Assembly (NCBI RefSeq): GCF_000223985.1
Contig: NZ_AFWV01000011.1
Location: 186,001 to 250,000, forward strand
DNA length: 64,000 bases
Reading direction: 5' to 3'
From: Thiocapsa marina 5811
GTDB lineage: Bacteria; Pseudomonadota; Gammaproteobacteria; Chromatiales; Chromatiaceae
Within the stretch, counting starts at the first letter, position 1. Every line of letters begins with the position of its first letter. Position numbers and translations under genes: made by a program. Positions 48,435-58,088 of the stretch are shown here, one piece after another. A model generated the notes under the pieces. The model made no database searches and was not told the origin of the DNA. It saw only the letters and a list, made by a program, of their open reading frames with translations.

Positions 48435-49724
48435 TCAACCGCCATCGGCGCCAGACCGGCTTCGACTACAAGCAGCAATCAGCCTTTGCGCCGATTGTCC
48501 ATCGCACCAGTCATGCGTATAGGTACGGATTCGCTCACGTATCTCGGCCTCATTGTCATCTCCCTGGTTGGATAGGATCGACAACAGGGCCTGCTCCAAC
48601 TCATCCTGAGTCCGACATTTGACGCCCGGCGTCATGGTTTCGAAGTCGAAATACATGGCCCGATCATGCTCGAGATACTCTTCCAGATCATGCTTAAAAA
48701 AAACGATAGGCCGATCCAGCAACAGAAAATCGAAAAAAATCGACGAGTAATCTGTGATCAGAATATCGGTCAGCGGCATCAAAGGATAGACATCCGCTTG
48801 CGCTTCGTACTCGATCAGATGCGGATACTTCAGCAGAGAGTGCATCCCATGCAAAAAGGGGTGAAGCTTTAGAACCATCAACAACCGATGCCTGCCAGCA
48901 AAAGAGGATAGACGCCCGAGATCCAACGCCTCCGCAACAGAACAGCTCATATCCTTGCGAAACGTCGGCACGTAAAGACAGACCGTCGAACCAGACTGTC
49001 GCGCTTCGGTCACCTGTCGCAGGGTCTTATGATCCAGATTGATCCCCGCCAAGCGACGGGCCAAGCTTCCAGCCGGAGGCCAGCCATATAGGATGTCATT
49101 GCGCGGATAGCCGGTTGCGTCGAACTCCCTGGCCCTGAAAGAGCGCGCAAACGCGTCACGAATAAATCCGGACGAAGTCGCGACCACCAGATCATAACGC
49201 GGAAAGCGTCCGATCACGGCCTTCTGAATCCGAAGCAGCGGACCCATCCAAGCTGGCAATTGCGTCAAGCGCCGCTCAAAAAGTGCCAACTCGATGTGCT
49301 TTAGCGGTGCCCCGTGCCACATCTGAATCCGTATGGCGCCAGAGGTAAGCGGATAAGCGCCGTAGTCGAACCAGGAGGAAACATCCGTCGCCACCGCCCC
49401 GCAACGCAGCAGCAAATAGAGCGACTTCCAGGATGGATGCGCCACAGCCTCCCCGCCGGCCTCGACCACCCGGCACCAAATCGAAAAATCTCTGGTCAGG
49501 AGCACGACCCGGCCGAGTCCCGCAAGTTGCTCAGTGGCATAGAGATAGAAGTACTTGCTGTTGTCCGAGAACCCCGGACGGGCGATGACCAAAATCAGAT
49601 GCGGATCGCGAGGCACCAGTCGCGTCAGCGGATAACCGACCACCCAGCCCAGGAGTGCCGTTAACACCTGACGGAACGCAATCAGCGTCTCCAGAACAGC
49701 ATTTCCAAAGGTTGGCGCTCTCAC
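48435..49724 (-). CDS. CDP-glycerol glycerophosphotransferase family protein (TagB/TagF-like)
   Basis: 429 residues. IQMWHGAPLKHIELALF, ATGYPRNDILYG, VCLYVPTFRKDM, LKLHPFLHG and TDILITDYSSIFFDFLLLDRPIVFF are the complete set of TagB/TagF motifs, including His in WHG and the HP/DYSS catalytic pieces. These enzymes add glycerol-phosphate from CDP-glycerol to a polymer. A hydrophobic N-terminus (about 10-35) may be membrane-associating. The start overlaps the tagD stop by 4 bp. Terminal gene of the minus-strand operon. Confidence 0.93.
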   Translation of the reverse strand: MRAPTFGNAVLETLIAFRQVLTALLGWVVGYPLTRLVPRDPHLILVIARPGFSDNSKYFYLYATEQLAGLGRVVLLTRDFSIWCRVVEAGGEAVAHPSWKSLYLLLRCGAVATDVSSWFDYGAYPLTSGAIRIQMWHGAPLKHIELALFERRLTQLPAWMGPLLRIQKAVIGRFPRYDLVVATSSGFIRDAFARSFRAREFDATGYPRNDILYGWPPAGSLARRLAGINLDHKTLRQVTEARQSGSTVCLYVPTFRKDMSCSVAEALDLGRLSSFAGRHRLLMVLKLHPFLHGMHSLLKYPHLIEYEAQADVYPLMPLTDILITDYSSIFFDFLLLDRPIVFFKHDLEEYLEHDRAMYFDFETMTPGVKCRTQDELEQALLSILSNQGDDNEAEIRERIRTYTHDWCDGQSAQRLIAACSRSRSGADGG

Positions 49725-50113
49725 GGCGTCTTGATCTTCTCTATAATAGCGGTCGTCGAAATCGACGGCGTACGTGTCAGATAACGCACTTCACAAATGT
49801 CGGAGAACTCATCGAACTTTCCCGACCAATCGTCACCCATCACTAAAACATCGGCGTGATGTTTCAGCAGGTAATGACGCTTGAGGTCCAGGGATTCTTC
49901 CAGAAAAACCTCATCCACGTAGCGAATCGAGCTAATAATCTCCATGCGCTCGTTCTGGGTGTAAACCGGAAAATGTCTCTTCTTGTCGAAATTCATCTGG
50001 TCCGTTGAAACGCCGACCAGAAGATACCTCCCCAAGGCGCGAGCTCGCTCTAGGATACGCAGGTGGCCGATGTGAAAGACATCGAAGGTGCCGAAGGTAA
50101 TCACCCGTTTCAT
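49721..50113 (-). CDS. tagD: Glycerol-3-phosphate cytidylyltransferase (TagD-like)
   Basis: 130 residues, the usual size. VITFGTFDVFHIGHLRILERAR carries the HxGH nucleotidyl site and RTPSISTTAIIEKI the RTxGISTT-like signature; GDDWSGKFD is also conserved in TagD. It makes CDP-glycerol from CTP and glycerol 3-phosphate, feeding the TagF-like enzyme, with 4-bp overlaps to both neighbours. Some homologues use glycerol-manno-heptose or ethanolamine-type substrates, but adjacency favours CDP-glycerol. Confidence 0.93.
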   Translation of the reverse strand: MKRVITFGTFDVFHIGHLRILERARALGRYLLVGVSTDQMNFDKKRHFPVYTQNERMEIISSIRYVDEVFLEESLDLKRHYLLKHHADVLVMGDDWSGKFDEFSDICEVRYLTRTPSISTTAIIEKIKTP

Positions 50114-51369
50114 TCATGCTCCTTCTTGCATCGCTTTAAAAGCGCATCATAAACTTCGAGATGTCTTTCAAGAAAAAGGTCGGGGTTATAACAGTCCCCG
50201 ACCTTCCTCAATCCATGATCAGCCCAAGATCTCAAACGAGCAAAATCCGACATGGCGATCCTGATGCCCTCTGCCAATCCCTGAACATCTTTTGGCGTCA
50301 CCAGCCAGCCGTTGAGGTCATGGTCAACGATCTCAGGAAGACCTCCCGTTCTGAAGCCAACGACCGGAGTGCCGCAAGCCATAGTCTCGATAGCAACAAG
50401 AGGCAGGTTATCAGCAAGAGTAGGAAATAAAAAAATATCCGCAGATGAATAATAAAGAGCCATCTCCCACTTATCATGAATATAACCGGTAAACTTGATC
50501 GATAGCGATGAATCGAAAATACCTCCTGGATCTCTCCCTAAAGCCAAGACATACGGCTTTTTTGGCAGACTCAGCAGGGCATCAATGGCGTATTTGAAAC
50601 CTTTTCTTTTGTTACGGAGTGATGCCGCGCCCGTAATTACAATGAACGAATCATGAGGTAAGCCCAGTTTTTGTCTGGCCATCGCCTTATCAAGCGGCCG
50701 AAACCGAGTCAAATCCACACAGTTCGGAATAATAATCGGCTCACTACTCAGCATACCGGATTTCATCACCTCTCCAGCCATCCACCGCGACGGGACGATT
50801 GCCCGAAGATTTTCCTCTTTGCCTATTTTCTTCTTATAGTCCTGCATGAAACCCGTAAAATCGAGCTTGGAAAAGAAGGGCCATTCATGAAGCTGCGGGC
50901 AATTACCGCACCTGCGGGTAAAAGCATCACAATCACTTACCGACGGATAAACGCACCCCCCTGTAAAAGGGGCACAGTCATGGAAGGTCCAAACGGAAGG
51001 CTTGCGCCTTGCAATCCAAAGCAGAGATACAGGAGAAAACCCAGAAGACAAGGCATGAAAATGATAAAGATCGTAGTCGCACGGTTTTCTTAGCAGATGC
51101 ATCGGCAGATCGACCGGGATGAAGTCCGCTAAGCCAGCTTTCCTAGATAAATACCTAGCCACCTTATAACCGAATTTAGAGATCGCCCCCCCGTAAAGAT
51201 CGAAAACATAAGCATCTTGCGAATGTCGTTTTGAAGCGCCTCTCCAGAAATGAGCTTCAAACCCATGACTAGAGGAATTTATCAAGTGAAAAATATCATT
51301 CGCAACCATGCCCGCGCCATTGATCGAGGCATCGGGCCAGCTAATAATAGCGATTTTCTTTTTCACCAA
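50110..51369 (-). CDS. Family 4 glycosyltransferase (WcaC/amsK-like)
   Basis: 419 residues. The N-terminus IAIISWPDASINGAGMVANDI, the cysteine-rich middle (HDCAPFTGGCVYPSVSDCDAFTRRCGNCPQLHEWP) and ADIFLFPTLADNLPLVAIETMACGTPVVGF place it with the GT4 subgroup of exopolysaccharide loci. Cys pattern may bind a metal. Base composition is lower in GC than neighbours such as the galE region. It overlaps tagD by 4 bp and lies 1 bp after the GT2 gene. Confidence 0.93.
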   Translation of the reverse strand: MVKKKIAIISWPDASINGAGMVANDIFHLINSSSHGFEAHFWRGASKRHSQDAYVFDLYGGAISKFGYKVARYLSRKAGLADFIPVDLPMHLLRKPCDYDLYHFHALSSGFSPVSLLWIARRKPSVWTFHDCAPFTGGCVYPSVSDCDAFTRRCGNCPQLHEWPFFSKLDFTGFMQDYKKKIGKEENLRAIVPSRWMAGEVMKSGMLSSEPIIIPNCVDLTRFRPLDKAMARQKLGLPHDSFIVITGAASLRNKRKGFKYAIDALLSLPKKPYVLALGRDPGGIFDSSLSIKFTGYIHDKWEMALYYSSADIFLFPTLADNLPLVAIETMACGTPVVGFRTGGLPEIVDHDLNGWLVTPKDVQGLAEGIRIAMSDFARLRSWADHGLRKVGDCYNPDLFLERHLEVYDALLKRCKKEHE

Positions 51370-51370
51370 G

Positions 51371-52357
51371 TCACCAGTAGTGCTTAATTTTCAGTTTTCT
51401 CGAGAACTGCCTATAACGCCAAAACAACCATCGTTTCGGCAACATAACCCATTGTAAGACCAATGGATCTATCCCGCGCGTGACCGGAAAATGATAAAAC
51501 GCAACTTCCGGCCTAACCATTGGGGCAATAATCATAGTCTTCCTCGCCACACCGGACCAGTAGGAAGGCTCCAAGAAGAAAGCAGCATGCACGCAAGACC
51601 ACATGCCTTTAGCGATTGCCGCTTTCCGCTCGTAACAAAGCTGTCCTCGGTGATCTAAGCGAGAACATGCCTTTAACAACATAGGAATCGTTAATTTCCG
51701 AATATCATTGAATTTCTTCGACGAAGAAATGCGATCACCCCAATGATGTCGCCAGACGCCGACAAGGGTATCCGTTCGAGCCCATTTCAAATCTCTCGAT
51801 GAGCAAATATCGAACAACCACTCAAGATCTTGCCTTACTTCTGTCTCAGGATTCCAAACCGCCCCGCTTATCGCCGAATGTCTATAGACATGAGCTGTCG
51901 GCAAACATCGCCGCCAAGGCCCGAGTACAGCCACGCATAGATCATCGACATCAGGCTGCCTCCATACATCAAAGACGTTGCCCGCTGCATCGACAAGATT
52001 CACTGTACCAGACACCAGATCCGCCCCAGAAGTCCGCATGAGCTCATATTGTTTAACCGCTCCCTCGGGGATCAGGTAGTCATCATCATCGAGGAACCTC
52101 ACAAAATCGCCTTGGGCAGCAGCCAAACCCGTATTTCGCGCTACATTGGCATTCGCTTCTTCGACTGGAATCACGCGTACCGCATGATGATCCTGAAATA
52201 GGGCCAACGCATTCCGCCAGGACTGATCCGGCCCGTTCGGCACCACAATGACCTCGACCTCGCCCGGAGCCATGCCGGCCAAAGCACTTTCCACGGCGCG
52301 CGGCAAATACTGCGGACGATTGGCGGTTGGAATGATGACAGAGACCAGAGGATTCAT
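51371..52357 (-). CDS. Family 2 glycosyltransferase
   Basis: 328 residues. PLVSVIIPTANRPQYLPRAVESALAG and FVRFLDDDDYLIPEGAVKQYELM (DxD as DDDD) define an inverting GT-A enzyme in residues 1-220; the C-terminus YRQFSRKLKIKHYW is basic. Located 4 bp after the preceding GT4 gene, so co-transcribed. It is AT-richer than the backbone. Confidence 0.92.
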   Translation of the reverse strand: MNPLVSVIIPTANRPQYLPRAVESALAGMAPGEVEVIVVPNGPDQSWRNALALFQDHHAVRVIPVEEANANVARNTGLAAAQGDFVRFLDDDDYLIPEGAVKQYELMRTSGADLVSGTVNLVDAAGNVFDVWRQPDVDDLCVAVLGPWRRCLPTAHVYRHSAISGAVWNPETEVRQDLEWLFDICSSRDLKWARTDTLVGVWRHHWGDRISSSKKFNDIRKLTIPMLLKACSRLDHRGQLCYERKAAIAKGMWSCVHAAFFLEPSYWSGVARKTMIIAPMVRPEVAFYHFPVTRGIDPLVLQWVMLPKRWLFWRYRQFSRKLKIKHYW

Positions 52358-52361
52358 TGGG

Positions 52362-53531
52362 CTAAACGCCTACAGACGGATGGACAACCGAGATGGGCAA
52401 CTCAGCCTCGATCATCCTCGTAAGATCGGCCAGGTGCCGATCGAGCGTGAAATTGGCCAACGCGCGGTCGCGCGCTGCCTTGCCGAGCGTGCCTGCGAGC
52501 GCAGGCGACTCCGCCAACCGCCGCATGGCCGCTGCCATGCCTTGGGCATCGCCCTCTTCCACGAGGAAGCCGGTCCCACCTTCGACCACGACATGCGGAA
52601 TACCCGCGTGACGAGTACTCACGACCGGAAGGCCGCTCATCTGGGCCTCGATTATCCCAACCGGGGTACCCTCGCAATCGCCATCCTCCGCCTTCAGCGA
52701 GTGCTGGACGAAGGCGCGGGCATCGCGCATCAGGCGGCCGACCTCATCGGACGTTTGAGCACCGGCAAAGGTTACGGATTGCACAAGCCCAAGCGCAGCC
52801 GCCAGCCGCTTGCAAGGTCCGAGCAACGGTCCGTCACCCACCATGGTGAGCGTGGCATCGGACACGAACGGGATGACCTGACTGAAGGCGAGCAAGGTCA
52901 AATAGGGCGCCTTCTTCTCGACGAAGCGACCGACGGCAACGAACCGTGGGGGCTGCTGGCCAGGCAGCGCCCCATCGAAACACTCGGGGTCGACCCCGTA
53001 CAGGCTCAGGTGGAGGCGTTCGGGCTTGGCCCCTAGACGCAGCAACTGCTCGCGCATCGGCTCGGACACGGCGACCACACCGGCGGCAGTTTCGAACATT
53101 CGCCGATAGGAAGTCCGATGGATTTCGAGAAGATCCGTCTTCCAGGCATCGTATCCATGGAAATGCACGAACAGCGGAACTCCCGCTTTCACGCAAGCCG
53201 AGGCCAGCCAGTCTCCGGTTGTGCCATACTCCGCCAGCACCGCATCCGCCTTGATCGACTTAAGATGCCAGGCAAGGAAGAACGCCGAGCCGGCCGAATT
53301 CATCTTGGGTGCCAGCCGACGGGCCGCTTCCCGGAACCACCAGCCCCACCACCAGATCTTGCGGCCTTCCGCATCTACTAGGTCGGTCTGAATGCCATAA
53401 CGGGCGACCACCTGAAACGGCAGCCGCTCCACATGCGCACGAATGAAAGTCTCCGAGACACGATCCTTGAACGGCACGACAACAACAAGCCGCAAAGGCG
53501 CGTCCGCACCGCGCGTCCGTGCACCCTTCAT
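52362..53531 (-). CDS. Family 4 glycosyltransferase
   Basis: 389 residues from ATG 53531, which has GGAGG 8 bp upstream and overlaps the methyltransferase stop by 4 bp. LRLVVVVPFKDRVSETFIRAHVERLP, VHFHGYDAW, AVGRFVEKKAPYLTLLAFSQVI and EGTPVGIIEAQMSGLPVVSTRHAGIPHVV are the GT4 landmarks, the last with the retaining E-x7-E-like pair. It resembles colanic-acid WcaL-type enzymes. Sugar unknown. Confidence 0.92.
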   Translation of the reverse strand: MKGARTRGADAPLRLVVVVPFKDRVSETFIRAHVERLPFQVVARYGIQTDLVDAEGRKIWWWGWWFREAARRLAPKMNSAGSAFFLAWHLKSIKADAVLAEYGTTGDWLASACVKAGVPLFVHFHGYDAWKTDLLEIHRTSYRRMFETAAGVVAVSEPMREQLLRLGAKPERLHLSLYGVDPECFDGALPGQQPPRFVAVGRFVEKKAPYLTLLAFSQVIPFVSDATLTMVGDGPLLGPCKRLAAALGLVQSVTFAGAQTSDEVGRLMRDARAFVQHSLKAEDGDCEGTPVGIIEAQMSGLPVVSTRHAGIPHVVVEGGTGFLVEEGDAQGMAAAMRRLAESPALAGTLGKAARDRALANFTLDRHLADLTRMIEAELPISVVHPSVGV

Positions 53532-54307
53532 CGACCACCCTCCTCGTGAACATAACAAAGGGGCACGATATCCCGATGCCGCTCGCCACTCATGGCCGGG
53601 CGCAGCGGCGACTGCTCATTGGGCCAGCCAGTGCGGTCCTCGTAGACGTAGGTCTGGTAGCGCTCCGGCGCCTTTGACGAATCGATACAATCGACGCGGG
53701 CAAAATGCATCCGATAGCGCTCGAAATAGTCATAGCCGGGCGCGCGCACGTGATCGGATTCATACGGATTCGGCGCCGGATACTCCACCGTCCGGTCGGC
53801 GACGATCGGGACCGGTAGAATGGCCATTCCTCCTGGCGCGAGAATACGACGAATCTCCGCCAGTGCGCGGCCGTCGTCCGGCACATGCTCCAGCACATGC
53901 GAGGCGTAGACGAAGTCGTAGCCGGCATCCGGAAACGGCAGCGCCTGGAGATCGACGCAGTAATCGACGTCGTCTGCGTACAGATCGGCAGTCTCATAGC
54001 GCGCGACGCGCGGTTCCAGAAGCTTGCGCAAGTGGGTCTCGGGCGCGAAGTGCAGCAGGCGCATCCGGCTGAAATCATGGAGGTCGAAGAGCTGGTGAAG
54101 ACACCAGCATTGCAACCGATGCCGCTCGAACGCGCCGCAGCATGGGCACTGGGCATGCTTGCGACGGCCCGTTGGCGGGGTCACCGTGCGGAAGGGCCCC
54201 CGATAGCCGCAGAGCGGGCACTCGAAACGCGGCGCAAGCGGATGTAGAAGCGGGAAGATTCGCTCCCTTCTGAGCTTGGCGCTCGCCGGTTTCAGGTGTC
54301 GGCGCAA
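53528..54307 (-). CDS. SAM-dependent methyltransferase with N-terminal Cys cluster
   Basis: About 259 residues from TTG 54307 (AGCAGG upstream; overlaps the previous stop by 16 bp). ATG 54385 is an alternative that would overlap more. CPLCGYRGPF and HAQCPCCGAFERHR (about 28-62) look like a zinc-binding pair of CxxC motifs. DFVYASHVLEHVPDDGRALAEIRRILAPGGMAILPVPI is a type-11 methyltransferase core. Motif I is replaced by RMRLLHFAPETHLRKLL, a known variant. Function: tailoring of glycan or lipid, inferred. Confidence 0.85.
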   Translation of the reverse strand: MRRHLKPASAKLRRERIFPLLHPLAPRFECPLCGYRGPFRTVTPPTGRRKHAQCPCCGAFERHRLQCWCLHQLFDLHDFSRMRLLHFAPETHLRKLLEPRVARYETADLYADDVDYCVDLQALPFPDAGYDFVYASHVLEHVPDDGRALAEIRRILAPGGMAILPVPIVADRTVEYPAPNPYESDHVRAPGYDYFERYRMHFARVDCIDSSKAPERYQTYVYEDRTGWPNEQSPLRPAMSGERHRDIVPLCYVHEEGGR

Positions 54308-55992
54308 TGTAAGCCTGCTGGAGCTGCTTGATTGGTTTGGGCAGGATTCGCCTTCCGGCCTTCCTGCTTTACCGCCGTTCCCCATAACCCGGTTAGCATC
54401 TGGCTTTCCTTGAAGCTGATCGAAGCAGGGTTGTCCAAGTGCACCAGCCACCGATAAACCGGATAGATGACGACTGAAAGTATAGCCCGTTGCAGCCGGC
54501 CCATTGCCCGTCGGCGCACCCAGAGACCTAGCATCTGCGCCAGGCTGGCATCCCAGCCGCCCATCGCATGAATTTCGATCTGTTCGAAACCGCTGTTCGC
54601 GAGGTGTCGCTCGAGCGCATAGGGCGTGTAGCGGTAATGGTCATAGGGTACCTCGTGAAGCGGCCAGAGGAATGGCACCGTAAAGAACAGCAGGCCACCG
54701 GGTTTCAGCACACGGTGGACTTCATGCAGCACCGCATCTGGGTCCGGGCAATGCTCGAGGACCTCGGTACAGATCGCACAGTCGACCGAGGCCGGATCGA
54801 GAGGGATCTTTCCGTCTCGCCAGGTGATCTCTGGCTGATTGTTGTGAATAGGGCTATCGTCCAAATCAAGCCCGATATAACGAGTCACTCGGCTTGATGG
54901 CGACACGAGTATGTCTTTATATGGTTTGTCGCCGCAGCCCACATCGAGCACAGAGCCGTGCAGGTTCGGCAGGACCTGTCGCAGAGCTCGTTCAATAGCG
55001 GAGCGAACCTGAAAAATGTCAAGTGTGCAAACGCTCAATGGTGGAGTATGGAGCTTGGCTTTGCCCGATCCAGCGTCCGCTGACTGGGTCAGCCGTCCGA
55101 GGGTCCCATCGCGAAGCGCCAGACCATACGCATGTGACTCGACCTCGTGTTTCCAGTAGCCCAGCGCAGACAAATATCCCGCCAAGAAAGGCCGCAGCAG
55201 CGCGTCCTCGCCCGACTCTATGCCCTTGATGGTGCTTTGGGTGAAATGGATAAAAACGATGTCCCAGCCGCCCGCGATCCCCACCGTACCGTCCGGGCGA
55301 CTCACCCGCGCGCATTCCAGACGATTCCAGTTCGCTACGTTGCAGCCACGATGGCGCTCGATTGCCACATCGTTAAAGTAGACCGGCATCATATCGAGGT
55401 ACGCTTGGTCGACGAACAAACCTTCGCTCGGTTGCTTCTCGCAGCGGTAAAGACATAACTTTGCCCACCAGGTCATCGCCGACCGCCCAGCCGCGGCGAC
55501 CCCGACGAAACCCGCATTGAACAGCCCACTGGTTTGCAGGATCGCGAAATTATTTTCATCCAATTCTGGTTGCGAAGCTCTCCAGTGGGGCGTCAGCAGA
55601 ACTGCACGCTCTCCCAATTCGTGCTCAAGGAACGTAAAGTCCGAGAAGAAGAAGAGATCCGGATCCAGGAAAAACGCTTGTTCGAACCCGGACGACAATA
55701 AGTGATTGAGCAGTACCGGCTTCATCGACCAGCGAAAGCAATCAACATTTGCGCGGCCATACTTTTCGAGAATCCGCTTTCCAATTCCATCCGCACAGAG
55801 ATCCTGAACGGAGAGCAACCGGAGCCCGTCGAACGCACCATCGAGTGAAGCAACATCGGCGTATTCATCGGCTATCAGTGCAGTAAGCACGATCTCCGGC
55901 CTAAACTGCGTCAGCGAATGTCGCAGCGCCAGCGCGTAATGCAGGAAATCTGGGGTTATGATGGTGCAGTAGGCTGAACGCGTGCTATTCAT
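54292..55992 (-). CDS. Two-domain fusion: glycosyltransferase-like plus SAM methyltransferase
   Basis: 566 residues. Residues 1-290 resemble GT8-like/DUF-type transferases: AYCTIITPDFLHYALALRHSL, FFLDPDLFFFSDFTFLEHEL (a DxD-like DPD), FVDQAYLDMMPVYF and IAGGWDIVFIHF. Residues 330-545 are a methyltransferase with VLDVGCGDKPYKDI, YIGLDLDD, TEVLEHCPDPDAVLHEVHRVLKPGGLLFFTVPF. A short linker (about 295-330) joins them. The gene overlaps both neighbours. This fusion suggests a sugar is added and methylated by one polypeptide, perhaps capping the chain. Confidence 0.85.
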   Translation of the reverse strand: MNSTRSAYCTIITPDFLHYALALRHSLTQFRPEIVLTALIADEYADVASLDGAFDGLRLLSVQDLCADGIGKRILEKYGRANVDCFRWSMKPVLLNHLLSSGFEQAFFLDPDLFFFSDFTFLEHELGERAVLLTPHWRASQPELDENNFAILQTSGLFNAGFVGVAAAGRSAMTWWAKLCLYRCEKQPSEGLFVDQAYLDMMPVYFNDVAIERHRGCNVANWNRLECARVSRPDGTVGIAGGWDIVFIHFTQSTIKGIESGEDALLRPFLAGYLSALGYWKHEVESHAYGLALRDGTLGRLTQSADAGSGKAKLHTPPLSVCTLDIFQVRSAIERALRQVLPNLHGSVLDVGCGDKPYKDILVSPSSRVTRYIGLDLDDSPIHNNQPEITWRDGKIPLDPASVDCAICTEVLEHCPDPDAVLHEVHRVLKPGGLLFFTVPFLWPLHEVPYDHYRYTPYALERHLANSGFEQIEIHAMGGWDASLAQMLGLWVRRRAMGRLQRAILSVVIYPVYRWLVHLDNPASISFKESQMLTGLWGTAVKQEGRKANPAQTNQAAPAGLHCADT

Positions 55993-57085
55993 GGCGCGAT
56001 CGACCCGTGCGCTGGGCTGCGGCCGTCAACAACTCTGCGAGCGAAACGCGCAGGCGGAGCGGAATTTGGTACGCGAGTCGCCTGAAGTCACGGGCAAGCC
56101 ATAACCGCTCCCACCGGTTCCCGTGCAGGATGCAATCGCTACTCATCATCCGGCGGATCGCGTATCTATCGATCGGGTTCCCTGTTGCCCACGGATGTGG
56201 CGCTGCGCAGCACTGGGCGACCCGATCCCGCACATCCCGCGAACCCGAACGCTGAAGTTCGATCAAGTCGTCCAGAAGGTTGTGTGGAGTCGGATGTCGA
56301 TCCGATCTGTAGATATGCCAGATGGCCGCGTCTTGCACTGTTCTCGGCCGAGCATGGACCTGGGCATTGTACCGGTGATCAAGCCAAGCAAAAGAGACAC
56401 CGCTTTCATGCAATGCCTGGTTGAGAGCCGGTTGATCATAGTGCTGGCCGGTGCTTTGCGCGGACTCCAGCCAGCGCTTGTGCCACAGGGCGCAAAACGC
56501 GTGCGTCTCCGGACAATCGGTCATGAACAGCACACCGCCATTCGCATACACTGGCAGGTCAAGCGCCCATCCGTTCCTCGCCAGGATATCCCTCTCGCCC
56601 GCGGGAATCTCCGAGCCCGTTCCCAGGCCGTTGTGGTTCGGGACGCCCGCCACCATGGCATCCACGCGAAAAACGTCCGCCAAATCACCCCGAACGAGCG
56701 TGTCCCCGTCAAGATAAAGTAATGGCCCGACGACATGTTTGCGGATCTGCGTCTTTGCGAAGCGGTTTCTCCAGCCACCCGGAGCCTCCTGGCAGGGTAT
56801 CACCCGGATCTCGGCTTCACTTGAAAGGATCGGATGGGCACTCTTTCTAAGCCGTTCGTTAGAAACCGAGTCGATGAGCACCACAACGCTACGTCCCGGG
56901 TTGCTCTCCAGCAGCGACCATAGCGAGACGAGGTTCAAATCCGCGTAACTGTCCTGACCGTCCGATGTCAGGACGTATACGACCGCGCCTTGCGATCGAA
57001 CTTTCAGAGCCGACCCTCCCCGTGCAAATCTTGATCTCCCTCGCGTTCGCGCGCCACAACCCGAAAGCTTCGCAAGCCTCGGCAT
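55985..57085 (-). CDS. Family 8-like glycosyltransferase
   Basis: 366 residues as an open frame; the true start may be some 20-25 codons downstream, near VRSQGAVVYVLTSDGQDSYADL, as the first residues are Arg-rich and unconserved. PLLYLDGDTLVRGDLADVF contains the DxD of GT8, and YANGGVLFMTD and HYDQPALNQALHE the further GT8 motifs. It overlaps the fusion gene by 8 bp. It is 121 bp from the upstream methyltransferase gene. Probably adds a galactose or glucose residue (family knowledge). Confidence 0.86.
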   Translation of the reverse strand: MPRLAKLSGCGARTRGRSRFARGGSALKVRSQGAVVYVLTSDGQDSYADLNLVSLWSLLESNPGRSVVVLIDSVSNERLRKSAHPILSSEAEIRVIPCQEAPGGWRNRFAKTQIRKHVVGPLLYLDGDTLVRGDLADVFRVDAMVAGVPNHNGLGTGSEIPAGERDILARNGWALDLPVYANGGVLFMTDCPETHAFCALWHKRWLESAQSTGQHYDQPALNQALHESGVSFAWLDHRYNAQVHARPRTVQDAAIWHIYRSDRHPTPHNLLDDLIELQRSGSRDVRDRVAQCCAAPHPWATGNPIDRYAIRRMMSSDCILHGNRWERLWLARDFRRLAYQIPLRLRVSLAELLTAAAQRTGRSRHE

Positions 57086-57206
57086 GATAGTCGCGGTCCG
57101 AGGGACATCGAAACCGAAATAGGCATCGTCGCGACTACCAGCGCACTAATAGCCACGACCTATCCAAACGCCACCAAATCGCAAGCTGTGCTACAACAGG
57201 AACCAT

Positions 57207-58088
57207 TCAGTTTCCGCTCCTGCCCAGCAGCGAAACGACAGACCGCCGCACTCGCCTTAATCCAGCCCAGACCGAAGGAGGAACCGTTTCCCACACACGC
57301 ATCGCTAGACGTACGTCTCTCACATCCTCTTTCCAGCGGGTCAGTTCATCCCAAATAGGTTCGCGAACCGACGAGAACACAAGTTGCCGATAGCAGCCAA
57401 TAGCAATTTCGGCAAATGTCTCCGAATCAAAAATAGCTTCCCCGCGCTCACAAAACGCCGTGTTTTCGAGTCGGTATCTAACCCGAAGAAAACCCCTACT
57501 CTCATAAGCCTTCAAAAGAAGATTGGAAACCCTGTGCTTAAGATCTATATATGGAACTCCATCATGATCCCGGCTTAGATAAACCTGCTCATCGACATCA
57601 TCAATCACGATCGGGGAGCCCGGCGACATTCTAGGGTAAAAATAACCCAAGTCACGGTCTATTCGCCCATCGGCGTCCAACAAAAGAAAATCGATCTCCT
57701 TCGGGCATGCTTCGCTGGTTACAAACTCCTCCGAGGAACCAACAAATACCCGAACCGAATCAAGAACATTTGCTCGCCCAAGATTTCCCTCAATAATTCG
57801 AGCATTGTCTTCCGGAGAACCGAAGGCGCGCCGCGATGAAAAACGGCCGCCAAGTTGGTCTACCGACCACACTGAAAAAATCCGTTCCTGCACACCTGCA
57901 CCCAGCGCAATCGCAATCGTGGCTGCTCCGTGTGCAGTACCTACCTCAACGAACCTTCCTCCAGCAACACCGGTTGCTACCTTATAGATCTCTCGGTACA
58001 CAGACATGGGCAACATTCCATTAGCTGCGCTTACTAGCCGCTCCAGATCCGGCGGAGCTTGCGCTGCCTTTGAGAATTTCTGATTCAT
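57207..58088 (-). CDS. Class I SAM-dependent methyltransferase (type 24-like)
   Basis: 293 residues from ATG 58088, which overlaps the FkbM gene stop as ATGA. RFVEVGTAHGAATIAIALGAG is motif I, VWSVDQLGGRF carries the acidic ribose ligand, and EIDFLLLDADGRIDRDLGYFYPRMSPGSPIVIDDV matches cephalosporin-hydroxylase/Mtf-24-like proteins common in O-antigen clusters. The frame extends 27 codons upstream but the overlap fixes a better start. The region is AT-richer than the backbone. Confidence 0.87.
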   Translation of the reverse strand: MNQKFSKAAQAPPDLERLVSAANGMLPMSVYREIYKVATGVAGGRFVEVGTAHGAATIAIALGAGVQERIFSVWSVDQLGGRFSSRRAFGSPEDNARIIEGNLGRANVLDSVRVFVGSSEEFVTSEACPKEIDFLLLDADGRIDRDLGYFYPRMSPGSPIVIDDVDEQVYLSRDHDGVPYIDLKHRVSNLLLKAYESRGFLRVRYRLENTAFCERGEAIFDSETFAEIAIGCYRQLVFSSVREPIWDELTRWKEDVRDVRLAMRVWETVPPSVWAGLRRVRRSVVSLLGRSGN

